Below are positions 50,500 through 59,720 of a stretch of DNA of 64,000 bases, piece by piece. The DNA comes from Monosporascus cannonballus (lineage: Eukaryota > Ascomycota > Sordariomycetes > Xylariales), in assembly GCA_004154925.1 (NCBI GenBank), contig QJNS01000162.1:115836-179835 (forward strand), read 5' to 3'. Numbering within the stretch: the first letter of the stretch is position 1; the number at the start of each line of letters is the position of its first letter. A program made the position numbers and the translations under genes. The notes under the pieces are model-generated. The model was given only the letters and a program-made list of their open reading frames with translations, was not told where the DNA came from and did not search any database.

Positions 50500-51409
50500 C
50501 TATTAATGTTTTGATTTTTTTTTCAAAATGTATTAAATGTCTGAGTTTCTAAATGCCCTTTTACTTTAATTATAAAAAGGAAAATGCGGAATCCAAGATT
50601 GTTCGGAGGTTCATAAATCTCGCGCTATGTATTTATTACAGCGTGTTTTATAATGTTTTCGGTCTTTTAGAAATTAACACCAAATATTTCAGACAAAGAA
50701 AATCGCTTAAAACGGAAGGAAAAGCAAATTCGTAAAAAGTTACCGACTGTTGCTAATAAACTGGACCGTTTATAAAAACAACAACGATTAGTTCGTCGCC
50801 GTAATATCGAAATGCTTCTTTATAATATTAAATGTACGAAGGCGATAAAGGAATTTAAACGTTTCGAAAAAAAAACCAAAAAAAAAAAAAACAAAAACAG
50901 CTAAACACTGCGATCACAATTATTACGTTAATATAAGCCGCGTTTCTTGCTAGCTGATTTAAGGTCGATACTAGTAATTGGTCGGCCGTTAATCAGGATG
51001 CGCTCGTCGTTGCTAGGAAAAATTCTTTAATAAATGTGACGGCTAGGCGGTTTAACCAACTATTAAACCTTAGTCGTACGGGTTTATGTTAGCAGGAGTA
51101 TCGTGGGAATCTGAGCAATAAATACAGCAATCGTGTTATGTCTCGTAATGCCAAGGGTGCCTTGGGTAACAATGTTATATTGCAAGCTGAAGTTATCTAA
51201 ATTAAGGAAATAACGAACGTATATATCTTTATTTTATTATACTGGTTCGCCATTAGTAAGTTGGTGATCCGGCTTATTGGCTTATTACTAGTAAGTTGGT
51301 AATCCGTTACGTAACTTGCCCTACCGCGCACTTGTGATTGGGTCGTGGCAGACCGTTTCTGGAGACCGTAGCCCGTTGGGTCATAACAATAAACGCTAGG
51401 CGTTTATAA
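50500..51409 (+). pseudogene. Antisense cassette ORF of copy H, split by solo LTR I
   Basis: Plus strand, opposite to H's gag-pol. Coiled-coil block 50692-50880 reads DKENRLKRKEKQIRKKLPTV, then ANKLDRL, one TAA, KQQRLVRRRNIEMLLYNIKC, TKAIKEFKRFEKK. The tail from 50964 reads VDTSNWSAVNQDALVVARKN, SLI, interrupted at the TSD ATAAA by solo LTR I, and resumes from 51389 to the stop TAA at 51407-51409. Composition is close to normal genomic DNA. There is a frameshift between the blocks; the N-terminal part (another frame is open at 50553-50735) is unclear. Confidence 0.6.
51035..51388 (-). repeat. Solo LTR I with perfect TSD
   Basis: TGTGACGGCTAGG start, GGGTCATAACA end, 354 bp, TSD ATAAA at 51030-51034 and 51389-51393. 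Removing LTR and one TSD restores TTCTTTAATAAACGCTAGG, which is present uninterrupted in copy C (about 4453-4471). It has low RIP damage and complete landmarks, so it serves as a reference for this LTR subtype. Confidence 0.96.
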
Positions 51410-51762
51410 GGTTTTTGGCTAATTCCTACATGGTTTCGAAATTTGGGTATTTTTTTATTTAATTAGTGATTTGGTATATCTATTTTCTTTTTTTATCGAT
51501 AATCTCTTTCTCTTTATATATTATATTTCTTCCACTTTTATCTCGTTTTAAATCGTATATACCTTGATTATATCCGCCGTTAACTCGAATAGAAAATAGA
51601 AAATTAAATGGAATTTAACTTTTGATGAAAGCTCCTACCAGTAATTAGTTTTTGAAATTTCCTTAACAATTTTATGTAGCCCGAAATATTTAAAATCAAA
51701 TTTCTTTACCAGGTCTTTTGTTTAAATATTTTTGGTAACAAGGTAAATTATTTCCTCTTTTT

Positions 51763-52140
51763 GGTAACGGCTAGAGCGTTTAACCAACTATTAAATCTTG
51801 GTCGTACGGGTTTATGTTAGCAGAAGTATCGTGGAAAGCTCAGCAATAAATACAATAACGTATTACTTTTCGTAATATTAAGGAAGCTTTAGGTAACGAA
51901 ATATTATTATAAGCTAATATTATATAAATTATAGAAAATAACAAGCGTATATATTCTTCTTCTAGGATTATTACTTATTTCTGCTTAATTGTGCTCATCG
52001 AAATATTGTTAAATAATTGCTCGGTATTAATTATTCGTACCTAGCAAAACTTTGGTAAACATGCGTCAGGTAATCTGGAAAATAATCTGTATTATCTTTG
52101 TTTATAATTTTCTAAGACCGGAACTCGTTAAGTTGTAAAA
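51763..52140 (-). repeat. 3' LTR of copy D
   Basis: GTACGGGTTTATGTTAGCAG and TATCGTGGAAAGCTCAGC landmarks; U3 is the subtype of copy J (GCTCGGTATTAATTATTCGT). The first base reads G in place of the usual T, as in copy J's 5' LTR. Confidence 0.9.
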
Positions 52141-52189
52141 CGATTTGCCTTTTCCTTAAATGTTGCCCTTGAATTTTCATTTTTATTAC

Positions 52190-52658
52190 TAAATATCACC
52201 TATTTTTTCACCATATTAGGTCATATTGCTAAGGGTCGTCGTCAGGTTTGATTACTACTTGTCCGCAAAACCTGCTTTTTATCTTTTACGATTTTAATTT
52301 TAAAATTATGTCGTATTCTTTATATTTTTCCAAGAGTTCGAAATGCAAAATAATAAAAAACGGTTCCAAATACAAAACTTAGGTTAAACATAAATATCTT
52401 TATAATTAAACCAGGGTTTTCTTTTTCCCTGGAAAATTTTTGCGCCGAAAACTAACGCTTAGAACGAAAGAAGGTTCTCGTGAAGAAATGTTTTATAAAA
52501 TTGTAAAAACATTATTAACAAATAATAAATAACTTTGTTGCGCGTCTCATCCGTTTTGGGAAACAAAAAACATTTCTTTTGCATAAAAAATAAAAATAAT
52601 ATAACAAAAGTTATAATCGGTAAAGAAGTTGGAAAAACAAAAGCGCTAGAAGTAAGCT
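52190..52658 (+). pseudogene. Antisense cassette ORF of copy D, N-terminal part
   Basis: Plus strand, opposite to D's gag-pol. Reads FLFDDFNFKIMSYSLYFSKS, SKCKIIKNGSKYKT, then KLTLRTKEGSREEMFYKIVK, later VKKLEKQKR. Same order as copy F: a Cys cluster (K-C-K...K-Y-K) followed by a coiled-coil. Interrupted after ...ATCGC by copy J. The tail on the other side (59560-59720) reads ASIVALILPVNSVN and NTIISSCSVIIGKN. Confidence 0.6.
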
Positions 52659-52663
52659 ATCGC

Positions 52664-53042
52664 GGTTACGACCTCACAGGCTCCGGCCTCAGGAAACTGT
52701 CAACGAGGATGACACGGACCACCTCTTGGGTCACGTAATAGGTGCTTAACAAAGATCTGCTGAACACGAGTAATTAACATTAAGTAACGGCTAAATAAAA
52801 ATTCGCTAAACATAATTAAGTAAAAATAAGCAATAATACCGAAAATTAATATATATATACGTTAATTATTTCCCTAATTTAAAAATTTTTAATTTGAAAT
52901 ATACTTTTATTATTTAAAGTATTTTTAATATTAAAAACGAAATATATTGTTATATTTAATATATAGACTTTTATGATATTTTTATTAATATAAACCTATA
53001 CGATTAATATTTAATAATTAAGTCAACAATTTAGCCGTTATA
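52664..53042 (+). repeat. 5' LTR of copy J
   Basis: Starts GGTTACGACCTCAC (first base G in place of T) and ends TTTAGCCGTTATA. U3 subtype with CACGTAATAGGTGCTTAAC and AGTAATTAACATTAAGTAAC. The right half is heavily AT-drifted, more so than the 3' LTR of the same copy. Confidence 0.93.
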
Positions 53043-53077
53043 TGTTATAAACTTTTATTTAATAATACCATTAAATT

Positions 53078-53221
53078 ATGAACAATATCGCCGATATTAT
53101 GTTTACTAGCAAGCAACTCGAAAGGTTCATTTATCAAATACTTAATATCCCGGATATTAAAATGGAATCCGAAAAGGAAAAAAAAACCTTTAATTTCTTT
53201 ACGAAAAAGCCTTATAAGGCC
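53078..53221 (+). pseudogene. Start of Gag in copy J
   Basis: ATG at 53078 opens a frame reading MNNIADIMFTSKQLERFIYQ, then ILNIPDIKMESEKEKKTFNF and FTKKPYKA before a stop. Copy L's homologous DNA (about 12210) aligns. It is the N-terminus of Gag, the capsid precursor that packages the RNA; no further frame is intact. Confidence 0.65.
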
Positions 53222-54074
53222 TGAATATTATAAACTAACGTATTATGTAACTTAAGAAAAAAAATAACAATTTTACGACCTTTTTTAAGCCGTTTATAAA
53301 AGACATAAAAAGAAAAAAAACTCTTAAAATTAAGAAGCCTTTTTAAATAAACTAGGTCATTGAACTGAATATTACCAAAGAACTAAGAAAAGCACTTAAA
53401 CATTTTAAGCCAGAATTTTTTAATGGAATATTTATTAAGTTAAAATTATTTTTAATTTAATATTAAGCATATTTCGGCTATTTTGTTATTTGATGAATTA
53501 CGCCTATTTTATAAATAAAATTTATAATTAGACGATTTACGGGAAAAATAATTATTAAATATCAGTCCGTTAAAAAAGAATTTATTAAGTTATGAATGAA
53601 AAAATAAAACACAAAATTAATACGAATATATAGCAATTACGAAGATTTGAATACATATTTATAAACCTTTTCGGAATAATACATAAAAAAAAATAAAGAG
53701 CGAAATATAAATTTAGTAATTACTACAAAAGGGATTAATATTCAATTACGGCAATATATTTGTTTAATTATTTTTAAGCTAAATTAATGTAAAGCAATAT
53801 TAATAATTACGTTTTTCAATAGTTTAAAGATAGAATATAAAAAAGGTTTTTAAATTTAATTAAACTAATTATTTATCGGATTATATTGTTATAATAATTA
53901 AAATTAACAATTAATAATACGTTTAACATATTAAAGGCATTAAAGGAAAAAATAACAATAAACCCCGATATACGGCTTATGTTAATATTTTTCGATATAA
54001 TAATATTTTAGGGATCGGAACTAGCATTTATGGAATGGGGAGCCACTTATAGAAAAGACTAATGCTAAAAATAA

Positions 54075-54116
54075 TACTTTAATTATAAGAAAATAAGATA
54101 TAAGGCAGAGTAATGC
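54075..54116 (+). pseudogene. Gag zinc knuckle of copy J
   Basis: Reads YFNYKKIRYKAE, stop, C: Y-x2-Y-x4-Y-x4-C at exact CCHC spacing, with Cys and His codons changed to Tyr and Gly to Arg by G-to-A or C-to-T changes. Homologous to 39044-39085 in copy G, where Cys1 and His survive. Confidence 0.8.
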
Positions 54117-55930
54117 AAGGCGCCTAAGAAACCCCAATAAAATAACTAGAAACCACTACCTAAGGGATAGTCCAAAGAATATTAAAAAAGCGGAAACAAA
54201 TCCCTTAATATAATTCGGCTTAAGTACGTATTAGGCCTCCTATAGCGAAAGGTCCAATAAAGGACTATTACGATAAGAAGTTCGACGAAAAATACGCGAA
54301 ACCAGAAAGCTGGCTTAATAAATATTGCAAACATAATAAAAAGCATTTAAAAAATAATTATATAAATATTAGGATTGAATAATAACAATTTATCTCGAAA
54401 TCATTAATAAATACGGCAAAATATTTGCAATATATTATTAACGGCAACAATGCCCCAATTACGAAACGTAAAAATAATGTATTTACGGACGAATTATCTA
54501 TATATAAAATAAAAGATCTGATTTTCCAAACCATGGCGGAAATATTAAAAATAATAAAAATAATAAATAAATAATATTAATATTATCGACTTATAGGCCT
54601 AAAAATAGTTAATAGCTGGCGGAAACAAAACGTTACCTCGAAAAAAATAATGTTTATAGGAAAAATCTTTTTATTATTTTTAATAATATAATTACCAAAT
54701 AGAAAAGTAATTAATTTAGTATATAATAAAAAATATTACCAAAGACCTATTATAAATTTATATATTTAACTGGTATTGATCATAAACATTTACGAAAAAA
54801 ATTATTATATAAAAATTACGTTGATTTATAATGAAACTTTGGCACTATATTTAGGACGACATCTAATGAGATTTAATTAAAAACATAAGAAAATAATTTA
54901 TTTTATAAAGAAAAAACTCATAGCAAAAGTAAAAGCAATAAATACGACTTAAGGAAATAATGGGCCGGCAATAACCATAAATATAGTAACTTAACGCATT
55001 AAACGAAAAAATATAAATAAAGTTCGATAAACCTAAATAGGAATTAAAAGAAAAAAATTAATTATAAAAATTTTATAAGACAATAAAACTTAAAAAATTT
55101 GAATGGAATTCTTAAAAAAGGTTTTAAATACGATAATAAAAACCGTTTATAACTTTATTAATTGGGATGTACGAATTAAAACGTACTAGTATACTGTAAT
55201 AATGGATTACGGAACTTTAGACGGGAAATATATTATACAAGATATAATTAATATGTTTAAACTATAATCGAAATATAAATTGAAACCTTTTATAACGACA
55301 AATATCGAAAATTAGGAATTCGTTTCCGATAATAGGAAAATTATACGCAAAATTAATTATTTCGAGATGTTTATATAAGGACGATATTAAATTATTAATT
55401 TCGACATCGGTCCATTTAGGAATTACGATATGATTTTAAGATAATAATGAATAAATTAATACGAAAACTTAATTAATTGAAGGACTGGCCAGGTAAAGTT
55501 TGGCTTTTACGTTATTAATAAATAAAAAAAAGAAATTAAGATCTTAATATTCGATCAGAAATAACCACAAATATAGGCATAAGGATACGAAAGAAATCTT
55601 ATTACTCAAAGGGATAAAATATAGAGAAAATGGACACCAGAAAAAGTTATAATAAATAATTATTATTATCAAACAGATATTAAAGTAATTAAACAACGAT
55701 TTAAATTAACAGCCCCAAATATTAAAAATTCTGATTAATATATTCTCATAATATAATAAATACGAATAGCTTTTTAAAAAATCTTAATATAAAGTTATTA
55801 AAATATAATAAATAAGATTATAAAAAAGGATTTTAAAAAGGATGTTTGACAAAATTTTACCTTATTTACAACCTTAACGGAAACGAATTATATATTCTTA
55901 AAGAAATACCTGGAAAATAGCTTTTAAAAA

Positions 55931-56317
55931 GGATGGATTCAACCTTCGAAATTACAAATAAGATGTTTGATATTTTTGGGACCTAAGAAAAATGGAAAAT
56001 TACAACTTATAATTAATTATTAATAACTGAAGGACGTTATTATCAAATATTAAATATTATTACCCGTAATTACGGAGGTAAAAGGCCGATTTTATGCAGG
56101 TAAATAATTTAAAATATTCGATCTTAAAGATAAATATAACCCTATTTAAATTAAAAAGCAATTCGAATATAAAATAACCTTTTAGACGAAATATGAATTA
56201 TTTAAATATTTGGTTATCCTAATAAGATTTATAAACATATTAATAACTTTGTAATAAATAATTTATTACGTATTCTAAAAGTCTTTCAATATTTTCATTA
56301 TTTGATATTTTAACGAT
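55931..56317 (+). pseudogene. Reverse transcriptase remnant of copy J
   Basis: From 55931 reads GWIQPSKLQIRCLIFLGPKK, NGKLQLIINY: the Ty3/Gypsy RT block I-R-P-S-x-S...F-V-x-K-K-D-G-x-L-R. Further on come a DLKDKYNPI-type block and FKYLVI (G-x-F-E-Y-x-V-M-P). The catalytic block at 56306-56317 reads YFND in place of Y-x-D-D; the first catalytic Asp is Asn by a G-to-A change, so the enzyme is dead. Confidence 0.88.
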
Positions 56318-58375
56318 ATTTCTAATTTTTCTGCTTAAGAAAAAGCATATATAAAATGTTTTTATATAGTTTTTAAAGCTTTATAAAACGTAAAGTTATT
56401 TATTTAGGTAAAAAAAAGTTAATTTGACAAATAGAAAAGAAGGTGTTTCGGATATATTATTATTTTAGGATATATTAGGATAAACCTTATGATAATCTCT
56501 GTAATTACCGAGTAATAGATGTTAACGATAATTAAATCGGTGGAGGTATTTTTCGATTCGTTAATTACTATAGAAAATGTATTGAAAATTTTAAAAAAAT
56601 AATTATATCATTAATAAATATTACGAACCAAATGAAAAAGTTGAAAAAAATATTAAATATAAAAAACGTTGTGAAATATTAAGAATATAATTATTAACAA
56701 GTTAATATTAATTATATACGATCCAAATTGTCCCATTAAATTAAAAACCGATTTTTGGGATTACGTATTAAGCATGATAATTAAATAACGAAATACTTAA
56801 AGTAAAATATATCTTGCTATATTTTTTTATAAAGTTAAAAAGAACTAAGTTTAATTACATTATTTTAAATAAGGAATCTATAGTTATTATTGTCGCATTC
56901 CGACAATTTAGGTATTTTCGTAAGGGATATTTACATCAAAATAAGGTTTATACGGATTATCAAAATTTTATTTATATTATTCCGATTAAGAAATTTACAA
57001 AATAATAATTGAAATATTCCGAAATATTGACAAATTTCGATTTTATTATTATTTATAAAAAAGGTTCAGAAAATAAAAAAACACAAATCTTAACTAACTA
57101 ATTAAACCTTAAAGAAATATTGATCAAAATTAATTATACAATTTTTGATATTACTCTAAAAAGATATTTACGTACGTGATAAAATGCTATAATTCGGGTA
57201 AAACCTGTCGATATATACCAGAAAATTTAATAATATGACGATAATCTCCAAGAAAACAAAAAAAGGGATGAAATTCAAATTTTTAAAAAATACCCAAAAA
57301 ACCCATTACGAAATATATACGAATATTAATTACATAAATATCCAAGGATCTATAAAACGTTAAAGCTATTTCGACACACATTTTCTTTTCCTAAAATAAA
57401 ATTAACGGTACAAAGAAATATACATATAATATGATATTTACGCCAAAACAAAGCTTAACGACATAAACTATATGGAAAATTATAATTATTACTAGTCGTA
57501 AAACGATTATAGTATTTAGTTACATTCGACTTTATTACCAAACCTCTTATATGAAGAATTCCAGTTATAAAAATATATTACGATAATATTTCCGTTATCG
57601 TCATTCAATTTGTATAATCTCTTTATTTCTTATTATATAATAAAAATATAAATGGCGAATAAATAATATATATTTTTCTAAAATAACTTTTTAATAAATA
57701 CGGATTATTTATAGAAATAATTTTAAATAAAGTATAAATATTTATATCAAAAGTTTAATAAAATGTATTGCTATAAATCGGTTTAAATTATAAATTATTT
57801 GATATATTTAAACGTTAAGTACAAAAATAAATAAAATTAACGAACGAAGTTTTTATAATTTATATATAGTATTATATAAATTGCGAATAAAATAATAAAG
57901 TTAAAAAATCCTCTATTACTTAATTAACTTCTAATATTAAGTATTACGGAAATCTTAAATTGATATTACCCAACGCAAATTTTATTTTATTTCAGAAACT
58001 TATCGAAAACTACGTAATAACGGTTTAATTAATTTTAAATCAATATTTAAATTAAATAAATTACCATAATTAAATGAAAAAAAAAACAAATAGAATTAAG
58101 CTTCATAGAAAATAACATAAATAAACACTATAATTAAAATAGTTGTAAAAGATAACTTGCGAAAAAGGAAAAATAACTTTCTTTATTATAGAAAATATTT
58201 CAATAAAATAATTTAATAAAATATTCGATTTTAAGTATATTAATTTATAAAAGATCGTCCAAGAAATCTTACAGAATAATTTTTAATTTACGATATTTCC
58301 TTATTTAAATTAAGAACGGATATAATTAAAGTACATACGGTATAAAAGGATATTAAAATGGGAAATAAATAAGTA

Positions 58376-58501
58376 TATAAGGTAAAAAGAATTTTCGATA
58401 AGCAAAAATAAAACGGACTTACCCAGTACCCAATTAAGTAAAAAAGGTACCCGGACTTTAAGAATATCTGAAAACTTGCTAAAAACCTTATTAGCGCCTA
58501 A
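58376..58501 (+). pseudogene. Chromodomain of copy J Pol
   Basis: Reads YKVKRIFDKQK, stop, NGLTQYPIK, stop, KRYPDFKNI, stop, KLAKNLISA. All three stops stand where Arg/Trp/Trp codons are expected from the family; TGG to TGA/TAA is RIP-type. It places these elements in the chromovirus branch of Ty3/Gypsy. Confidence 0.85.
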
Positions 58502-58509
58502 CGCCTATT

Positions 58510-59050
58510 AAAAACATTACCAGCAACGGTAGAACTATCGGAAATAATCGCATCTTAATTGGTATTTTTAACGGATTAATCGGTATTACCGACACTAGAC
58601 CAATTAATAAGACCAGCAAAAGGAACTAATGCGGCTATGGAAGCTTTGGCGATGGCCTATTCCTGGCGTTTTTGCTCCTCCAGTTTCTCGAGCGGCTACA
58701 GTCCTCGTTATATGATTTTTATTTTTTTCGAATGAAAAAAGGTTGTTTGTTTTCGAAAACGAATTTAACGCGCGATAACCTTATTTACTTTTTTACTAAT
58801 AACGTTTTTGTAACTTTAAGAAATGTTCCTTAGCGAAAATCTTTTTTCGTTCCAACCGTTAATTCTTGGCGCGAATATTTTCCAAGGAAGAAAAAGGACC
58901 GCCGGTCCTATTATAAGGATATTTACGTTTAACGCAAACTTTATATTTAAAAACGTTTTTTATTATTTCGTACTTCCAGCCTTTAAAAAAATACAACAAG
59001 TACGGTATAATTTCAAAATTAAAGAGTTCAAAATGAAAAAGTAAGTTTTG
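58510..59050 (-). pseudogene. Antisense cassette ORF of copy J: cysteine cluster, coiled-coil and tail
   Basis: Minus strand. Near 58975-58910 it reads KYEIIKNVFKYKVCVKRKYP, the same cluster as in copy F (K-C-E...K-C-K-x-x-V-K). Then SSLENIRAKN, RLERKKIFAKEHFLKLQKRY (coiled-coil), later LEKLEEQKRQE, AIAKASIAALVPFAGLIN, and a tail with DAIISDSSTVAGNVFNRR towards 58510. Stops stand in Gln positions. Composition near 58590-58690 is almost normal, in contrast to the pol next to it. The open plus-strand frame at 58823-59044 is the shadow of this. Confidence 0.65.
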
Positions 59051-59159
59051 TTAACAAATAATGAAAAAAGCCTAACGACGACTTTTAGTAATACGACCTA
59101 ATATCGTAAAAAACTGGTAATACATATTACGAAAAATAAAATCTTAAGGGCAAAATTTG

Positions 59160-59175
59160 GGAAAAGGGGAAATCG
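59160..59175 (+). other. Purine tract (plus-strand primer) of copy J
   Basis: GGAAAAGGGGAAATCG abuts the 3' LTR start TATTATAACC. All copies of the family carry this or its RIP variants at the same place, which fixes LTR starts and element orientation. Confidence 0.8.
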
Positions 59176-59554
59176 TATTATAACCTAATATGTTCCGGCC
59201 TTAAAAAAGGTTAACGAGAATAATACGGACCACTTTTCGAATTACGTAATAAGTGCTTAATAAAAACTTGTTAAATACGAGTAACTAATATTAAGTAATA
59301 GTTTAACAAAAATTCGCAAAGTATAATTAAACAGAGATAAATAAAAATACGAAGAATTAATATATATATACGCTTATTATTTCCATAATTTAAATAGCTT
59401 CAGCTTGCAATATAGCATCGTTACTCAAGGCACCCTTGGTATTACGAGACGTAATACGTTACTATATCCATTATTTAGATTCCTACGATACTTCTGCCAA
59501 CATAAACTCGTACGACTAAGATTTAATAGTTGGTTAAACCTCCTAGCCACCACA
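59176..59554 (+). repeat. 3' LTR of copy J
   Basis: 379 bp, TATTATAACCTAAT start, CTAGCCACCACA end. Keeps CAAGGCACCCTTGG and the inverted repeat GGTTTA-type near the end. It differs from the 5' LTR mainly by C/T and G/A, as expected if RIP hit the two LTRs independently. Confidence 0.94.
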
Positions 59555-59559
59555 ATCGC

Positions 59560-59720
59560 CGAGGCTTCCATAGTCGCATTAATTCTTCCGGTTAATTCTG
59601 TAAATTAGTTCGTTATCGATAATTCCTACTAGTCCGTTAAAACTCCCGATTAGAATACGATTATTTCTAGTTGTTCCGTCATTATTGGTAAAAACTTTCA
59701 GTAGGCGCTGGGCGTTAATA
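59560..59720 (+). pseudogene. C-terminal part of the copy D antisense ORF
   Basis: Continues the cassette frame after copy J: EASIVALILPVNSVN, later NTIISSCSVIIGKN. Aligns with the ASIAALVPFAGLIN and NNSVIIS-type tails of copies J, G and M. Low AT-drift. Together with 52190-52658 it shows J inserted within the antisense ORF. Confidence 0.6.

Larger units (their letters stand above)
36364..51762 (-). mobile_element. Ty3/Gypsy copy H, 3' part, outermost element of the right nest
   Basis: Minus-sense. Its 3' LTR starts TGTGGCGCCTAGG at 36364, is broken at 36676 by copy F, and resumes 50286 to about 50378 (end AGGTTATAATC). The cassette follows (50379-51034, then 51394-51409 after solo LTR I), then the integrase end up to 51762, where copy D is inserted. 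The remainder of H is not in the window: beyond D lies only telomere. Removing F, I and D gives a continuous alignment to copies C and F. Confidence 0.85.
52664..59554 (+). mobile_element. Full-length Ty3/Gypsy copy J
   Basis: 6891 bp; both LTRs are 379 bp (52664-53042, 59176-59554); perfect TSD ATCGC at 52659-52663 and 59555-59559, inside the antisense cassette of copy D. Plus-strand order: leader, gag ATG at 53078, knuckle 54075-54116, protease remnant (around 55400), RT (55931-56317), integrase (to about 58370), chromodomain 58376-58501, antisense cassette to about 59050, purine tract 59160-59175. Uninterrupted and complete in layout, so it is the best reference copy here, though every frame has RIP-type stops. 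Confidence 0.96.

Noticed and set aside
58823..59044. 73-codon plus-strand frame in the 3' cassette of copy J
   Set aside because: The minus strand here carries the cassette words shared with copies F and D; the plus frame is the complement and is not conserved.
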